A DNA stretch of 64,000 nucleotides, from the NCBI GenBank assembly GCA_007922195.1, contig ML681992.1:35448444-35512443 (forward strand), in the 5' to 3' direction. The notes under the pieces are model-generated. The model was given only the letters and a program-made list of their open reading frames with translations. It searched no databases and was not told the DNA's origin. Both the position numbers and the translations under genes were made by a program. Source of the DNA: Podocnemis expansa (Eukaryota; Chordata; Testudines; Podocnemididae). Below are positions 59,135 to 64,000 of the stretch, one piece after another (the first letter of the stretch is position 1; every line of letters starts with the position of its first letter).

Positions 59135-59343
59135 TCCCCTCCATCCCCGCATGTGGAGTTGGTGACTCCAAGGAACTGAGGAGGGGTCAGGAGGCGGCTG
59201 TATATGTAGCCGTGGGTGGTGCGGGGGTGGAGGCCACTTACCCTCTCCTGACAGTCTGGGACAAAAGTTTTCTGACCAATCCGGCACCCTGGCATGGAGA
59301 CATCTGTTAATGAATGGATCCGAGCAGCCCATCTCAAAGAAGG
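59135..59343 (-). repeat. DIRS right inverted terminal repeat
   Basis: Inverse of the left repeat, from about 'ccccgcatgtggagttgg' to 'gagcagcccatctcaaagaa' plus 'gg'. Both repeats share about 100 well-aligned bases; the outermost 30-40 bases differ between the two ends, as both versions appear in the internal complementary region. Confidence 0.8.
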
Positions 59344-59579
59344 ACTGTTGCTGCTGAATAACCCACTGTTTCTGCTTTAAAGCTAGTATTTTTTAGGTCA
59401 ACAGATGTATTCTCTGTGTTTATTTAGAGCCATATTTGCTACCTGTAATGACAAAAATGTTTGTTTGTTTATTTGTTACTCCTGTTTGCCCAGCAGGGGC
59501 AACATAGCTAAGAGAGAATGAGTTGGATTCTATTCATGTCTGAGCGTTATCAACACGTTAGTCACAAGTTCCAGTTAAG

Positions 59580-59785
59580 TTCCAAAGGGGCAGCCGTGTT
59601 AGTCTAGTTCAGCAAAACAAACAAGGAGTTCTGTGGTACTTTTAAAGACTAACAAATTTATGTATCACATGAGCTTTTGTGGGAGAAAATCCCTTCTGAC
59701 GAATTTGGATTTTCTCCCATGAAAGCTCATGTGATAAATAAATTTCTTAGTCTTTAAAAGTGCCATAGACTTCCGTGTTTGTTAA
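59580..59785. mobile_element. PLE-type repeat, both arms, with target duplication (copy A10)
   Basis: Both outer arms are present ('ttccaaaggggcagccgtg', 'ttagtctagttcagc', inverse 'aaagtgccatagacttcc'). The centre is shortened. GTTAAGTTCCA occurs at 59574-59584 and again at 59781-59791, an 11-bp duplication at the borders. Penelope-like elements leave target duplications of about this length. Confidence 0.85.
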
Positions 59786-59791
59786 GTTCCA

Positions 59792-60254
59792 GTCACTTAC
59801 ACTTGTGCAAACCTATTTAAGCAACTGGGGTCCCAGGGTTAAAGCAAGGGGGAACACACCGGCAACCTGTTCTAAGGCCCACCAATTTTAGGAGCCAGTG
59901 TTCGAGGGCCCCTAAAAATAGAAAAAGCAGTTGGAAAGCTGTGTTCCAGTGTGTTCCCCCTTAGTGGCAGCCATGACTCCTACCTGGCTGGAAGATAGTC
60001 TTCCAGCCAGCAGGGAGCTTTCCCCAGGTTAGGCCTAGGAGTTCTTAAATCTCCTGCCCTGAACCTCAGCCTCTGCTGTGGCTGCTCTGCTCTGGCAGCC
60101 AGGTAAGGGAGCGGGGATGGGGGGCAGGGATTGGCAAACCAGCAGCAGGGCGGGTGGGTTAGGGTGGGATTGGGGAGGGGTTAGGCCAAGGTACAGGAAT
60201 CCCCACTGGGAGGCCTTCAGCTGTGGCCTCAGGCCTGGTGGCAGGATAATGGAG
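59792..60254. other. Unassigned stretch with inverted repeats and a hairpin
   Basis: 'agggggaacacacc' (about 59848) and 'gtgtgttcccccttag' (about 59951) are inverted repeats about 100 bases apart. A perfect 12-bp-stem, 3-base-loop hairpin (CTGGCTGGAAGA/TCTTCCAGCCAG) lies at 59984-60010. No gene is recognised. Confidence 0.6.
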
Positions 60255-60612
60255 GAGCAGGCATTTGGGGGACAGTAGCTTCGGTGGGTGGCAGTATCTG
60301 GGGTAGGGGGCAGGCATTTGGGGCAGTATCTAGGGTGGGGGGCAGGCATTTGTGGGGGCAGTATCTGGGGTGGGGGCAGGTGTTTGGGAAACAATAGCAG
60401 GGGTATGGGGCAGTATCTGGGGTGGGGGCAGGCATTTGGGGGCAGTAGCTGGGGTGGGGGCAGGTGTTTGTGGGGGCAGTGACTGGGGTGGGGGCAGGCA
60501 TTTGGAGGCAGTAGGTGGGGTGGGTGGCAGCAGATGTGTGGGGGGCAGTAGCTGGGGTTGGTGGGGCAGGTGTTTAGGAGGGCAGTAGCTGGGGTGGGTG
60601 AAGGGGGCCTAG
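60255..60612 (+). repeat. G-rich minisatellite, about 30-bp unit, about 11 copies
   Basis: Units of the form 'ggggtgggggcaggcatttg' plus 'ggggcagtagct' repeat to 60612, with length differences. The 193-codon minus-strand frame and the plus-strand frames here are repeat artefacts. The G-rich strand is the + strand, and so would be in GUCY1A2 pre-mRNA. Confidence 0.9.
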
Positions 60613-62639
60613 ACATGCATGAAGACGGCCTGGAAATTTAGGAGGGTTGTGGGGCTCACCAGATTATACTTTAACCACTGGGGGTCCTTATGTGAGAAAG
60701 AGAGCCTACAGTGAAGGGAGAGGAGTTGCACTGGTATTGCCGAAGGGCTGCTCTGGTTTGCAGGACCTCAGTTACTGAAAATATTGTGTGTGAAGAAAAT
60801 AACTGAGCTTCTTTCTAAGATTTCTAACATTGAGTTTCCAGGGCTGGTAGTATATGTGGTGGGGAAAATCTTTTTGCTTTTTTTAGCCTGGAACTCACTG
60901 AGAGACAATGACCATGATGTTATTTTTAGTTACTTGTCAGAGTAAAACTACATTTTAAACATTATTAGAACAATATTACATTTCTCATCAAAAACTTTGG
61001 TAAAACAAATATTACAGTGAAGCACATGTTGGTAGAACTTTTAAACCCCTCTCTTCTATTTTTGTAATTTTCATTTTTAGTTTGTTTAATTGTACAAGAT
61101 AGCCAAGTAACACATAGCTCTACAAAATAAGTTGTAGTCCAGTTTTATAGCTGTAGGAAAAGTGTGTAAAGATATACAATGCTTTTTCTGTTTATAGGTA
61201 ACCAATAAAATGACCATATAAAAACTACTGTGCAGCTTCCTCCATTTGATACAAAATTTCTCTTAATACCAACTTATGCCAAAGTACTTCACAAATTAAT
61301 TAGGTATTGCTACTACAGTTATTTACAGGCCAATTGATCAACTATTAAGGACTCAGTGGGGTCCTATGCACATCAGAATCTGTTTTTTTGAGAGAGTGAA
61401 TATTGGTTGAAATATTTGTTTTTAAATTACCATCAGATAAAAACAGAAGTGAGTTATTTTATGAAGAGAAGACTCAGTATTTCCTGGAAATCTGTTTCAT
61501 TCCGGAAACTTTTGCTACACCCAGGGGGACAGAATCTAGTTTTTTGTTCATAATGTGATTTTTAGAACTCGTTGAATCTCACCTCTGCTGTTTACTAGAT
61601 GATACTTTATTTCTCATAAGGGATATCCCAGGATCTGTTAATGTATACCAAGGAAATTGAGTGCGGACCACTGGAACATTTACTTTTGGCTGTTGTCTCC
61701 TTGGTTCAATCTCTAGGAATAATTGGATGTGTTGTAATTGCTTCAGTATGTTCTGTGGCTGAATAGGATATTTAGTTGTTTTGATCATATCTTTTACCTT
61801 CTCTTTGAGTTTGAGGAACTTGTATGCTGCAATAATGACTTTATATAAATAGATGATGCACTTGCACCATGAAAACTATATTCAATCTTGGATGTGCCCC
61901 ACAGAAATATTGTAGCAGAAATGTAAAAGATTAGAGAGGGACATTAGAAACTGAGGATCACAGAAAGATTGTGATAAAATATAGAAAAGAGTGGTACTAT
62001 GTGATTTTTGATAGAAGGTACAACACAGGTATATATAAAATGAAGGGTATAGAAGAGGCCAGTCAGAGGTTCCCATTTGCCCTTTTCGAAATAGAAGAAA
62101 GAGAATGGAGGTTACTTAGTTTAATTGAATGGCAATGAATCAAGTATATATTTATTAATATAACACATAATTCATAGCACTCAAAATACTGCAACTTAAA
62201 TTTTGAAACAAAACCTTTATGAGGAATTTTTATTAAATCAGGCTTTTATATTAATAATGAAAATACCCCCAGACTTATTACTATTCTCTTATGTTGGGAC
62301 ATCAGCCAACCACTAATTGTTATGGTTAGGGAGAAGGTTCCCCCAAAGCTTATTATTGAATAATTGGCCATTAGATTATAGAATTTCTCTGAAGCATCTG
62401 GCTCCATTCACTGTTGAGACAGAATGCCTTGGCAGATGGACTAGTGATTTGATCTGCTATAGCAATTTTTGTGCTTGTAATAATGATGATAGTGTTTACT
62501 TTTTAAAACCTACGCACATTTAACAGTCCTGGAGAAAAAAATTCCATTGAAGAGAGATTGAAAAAAACTCAGACTCTTTGTATAGGAAATAAATAAGAGG
62601 GGAATGTGATAAAGAGAAACTAAATAGTAGACTTTATAG

Positions 62640-62815
62640 AGGAGGCAGGGAGATTGCAAAAGCAAAGGACATTCAGTGAAACAGAAATGTGATAAGAGTT
62701 GAAAGTAGCAAAAGAAAATACTTCATCAAACAAGATACAAATAGCCTGTGGAACTCCATGCTGCCAGGTAACAGCAAGACCAAGAGCTTAGTATGACCAA
62801 CTAGGGGGTTCTAAT
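62640..62815 (+). mobile_element. Possible CR1-type LINE relic
   Basis: 'gaaaatacttcatcaaacaa' and 'agcctgtggaactccatgct' and 'gaccaagagcttagtatg' resemble the CR1 3' region ('cttcacaca ... gcctgtggaactcc ... gccaagagc'). Diverged. Confidence 0.5.
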
Positions 62816-62844
62816 TGTTTTTTTTTATACTCAGAATATTGAGA

Positions 62845-62949
62845 GCTAAAATTTAGTGTGACCTGAAAAGAGCTCTGTAAGCTCAAAAGTTTTCTTTTTC
62901 ATCAACAGAAGTTGGTTCAATAAAAGATATTACCTTACCCATCTTAAGA
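62845..62949 (+). mobile_element. Family F repeat, left part (copy F2), interrupted by copy A11
   Basis: 'tttagtgtgacctgaaaag', 'agctctgtaagctcaaaag', 'atcaacagaagttggttc' and 'aataaaagatattacctta'. The element resumes after A11 with 'ctcacccaccttgtttctct' (63513-63545). A hammerhead-like layout is visible at 62858-62893: helix II GAGC/GCTC is kept, but CTGAAAA and AAAA replace CTGAAGA and GAAA. Confidence 0.7.
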
Positions 62950-63512
62950 AACAAGGAGTCCTGTGGCACTTTTAAAGACTAACACATTTATTTATCACAT
63001 GAGCTTTTGTGGGAGAAAATCCAACTTCATCAGATGCTTTGAAGATGGGGGAACTTGCACAATGGGATGAAAATAAATGCAGGGAAGTGTAAGTCATGGG
63101 ATCTGGTCACACTCTAGCAGCCAATCAAAGCAACTGCTAAGATTCAGACACCAGGGAACAGCATATACTGTAGCAGAAGATAAAGGTCAGATCACCTATT
63201 GTAAGTATTTGGAATATTTTCTCATACAACAGCTGATTTGACCTCATCTTCCTCTACATCTTCCTCATCTTCCTTCCACAGTGTTTGAATTTTAGCAGGT
63301 ATTTTGATTTGGTGTTACATGACCTGATCCAATGATTTACTTCCCTGCATTTTTCCTCCCATTCTGTAAGTTCCCCCATCTTCAAAGCATCTGACAAAGT
63401 GAGGCTTTCTTCCACAGAAACTCATGTGATAAATAAATGTGTTAGTCTTTAAGTGCTACAGGACTCCTTGTTTGTTTTGCTGAACTAGACCAACATGGCT
63501 ACCCCTTTGGAA
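62950..63512. mobile_element. PLE-type repeat, both arms and interior (copy A11)
   Basis: Left arm 'aacaaggagtcctgtgg', 'tcacatgagcttttgtggg', 'aacttcatcagatgctttg', interior 'gcagggaagtgtaagtcatg', right arm 'aaagcatctgacaaagtgag', 'tactttgtt'-type inverse phrases to 'aacatggctacccctttgg'. Imperfect target duplication at the borders: 'ccttacccatctt' (left) and 'actcacccacctt' (right). The left core on the minus strand (62998-63036) keeps CTGATGA, but its GAAA box has become AAAA. Confidence 0.85.
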
Positions 63513-63545
63513 CTCACCCACCTTGTTTCTCTAAGCTATAATGTC
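63513..63545 (+). mobile_element. Family F repeat, right part (copy F2)
   Basis: 'ctcacccaccttgtttctct' plus 'aagctataatg' is the continuation of family F broken by A11. Confidence 0.65.
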
Positions 63546-64000
63546 ATAAGGATAAAAAAATTGAAAGGGGTATAAACCTCCATGCTTCAGGGCATAAATC
63601 AGTTTCAAATTCATGGGAATTAGGAATAAACTTACCTTATGTGCGGGAAATTCTGTACTTGTCTACTACAGGGTTTCTTTCATCCTTCTCTAAAGCATTT
63701 AGTCATGGACAAAATTCTGAGCTGGATTAACCACTGGTCTGGTTTAGTCAGGCCACTTCTGTTTTTATATGCCTGATTCACTGATGTGTTACTTGAGTGG
63801 AGCAGGTGTAACTCCACTAATTCATGCCTAAAATGTTTTAAAAGGCAGTGGCATATTCTGTGTCCATGTCCCTGGACCTAATTTCATAAAATAACCTGCA
63901 TTGATTTGATTCAGTACTTTGGCTGGGAAGATGTTAGAGTCCTGTGTCCTGCAGAAATGGTAGCAATTCAGTAACTGATCCCCTTTCCTCAGAGTCATGG

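Larger units (their letters stand above)
54146..59343 (+). mobile_element. DIRS-like tyrosine-recombinase retroelement, 5.2 kb, defective
   Basis: The two ends are long inverted repeats: left 'ggtgtctccatgccggagcg', 'ccagattggtcagaaaactt', 'ttgtcccagcctgtcaggag'; right, reversed, 'gatgtctccatgccagggtg', 'ccggattggtcagaaaactt', 'ttgtcccagactgtcaggag'. An internal complementary region just inside the right end carries copies of both outer ends, the hallmark of DIRS elements, which replicate through a circle and integrate without target duplication. A gag fragment is recognisable (54418-56312). I do not recognise reverse transcriptase, RNase H or tyrosine recombinase in 56330-59000, so this is a deleted or rearranged, non-autonomous copy. 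GC content is far above its surroundings. Confidence 0.85.
43573..64000 (+). other. GUCY1A2: GUCY1A2 intron 3 (start; continues past the window)
   Basis: No sequence encoding the next GUCY1A2 segment is visible to the window end, so at least 20.4 kb is intronic. A run of 22 T (43622-43643) lies 50 bases after exon 3. Unassigned stretches are 43644-44350, 45396-47124, 47504-48754, 48866-49920, 50085-50564, 50855-51579, 52476-53749, 53891-54145, 60620-62639 and 63546-64000. They are AT-rich, with only short chance frames. Confidence 0.8.

Noticed and set aside
60035..60616. 193-codon minus-strand Pro/Cys-rich frame
   Set aside because: It is the translation of the G-rich minisatellite; the repeats in the peptide follow the DNA unit.
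1..64000. CRISPR array, bacterial operons or prophage
   Set aside because: Intron-split vertebrate gene, LINE/SINE content and absence of long dense coding frames exclude a prokaryotic source. The tandem arrays have no spacer-repeat structure.

Overview
The window is AT-rich vertebrate nuclear DNA, about 64 kb, dominated by decayed interspersed repeats. The repeat mix suggests a non-avian sauropsid, most likely a turtle: CR1/L3-type LINE 3' ends, a DIRS-like retroelement, Penelope-like (PLE) repeats with inverted arms and a GIY-YIG relic, MIR/CORE-type SINEs, and several families of long palindromic MITEs. The lineage call is an inference from repeat content.

The only host protein gene I can support is GUCY1A2, encoding the soluble guanylate cyclase alpha-2 subunit, on the + strand. 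Three coding exons are visible: exon 1 (21785-22006, start codon inside a CpG island), exon 2 (40307-40368) and exon 3 (43451-43572). Their phases fit exactly (0, then 2, then 1). Together they give about 135 N-terminal residues closely matching mammalian GUCY1A2, up to the start of the heme-NO-binding (H-NOX) region. Later exons are not visible and should lie beyond base 64000.

Layout: 1-20 kb is upstream intergenic DNA with LINE, MITE and SINE relics, including a roughly 4.6-kb antisense L3/CR1-type LINE carrying later insertions (12.8-17.5 kb). At 19.5-20.3 kb two MITEs are nested inside a PLE-type repeat. A seven-copy tandem array with a 137-bp period (20.46-21.42 kb) runs straight into the GUCY1A2 CpG island (21.42-22.01 kb). 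The 5' leader has a G-quadruplex-type run and two upstream AUGs. Introns 1 and 2 and the start of intron 3 fill the rest. Intron 3 holds the most informative mobile elements: a PLE with a broken GIY-YIG endonuclease relic (44.35-45.40 kb) and a 5.2-kb DIRS-like element with inverted terminal repeats, an internal complementary region and a long gag fragment (54.15-59.34 kb).

The most interesting signal outside the gene is a hammerhead-ribozyme-like core in the arms of the PLE-type repeats. A second repeat family shows what looks like the same architecture with different, compensating helix sequences.
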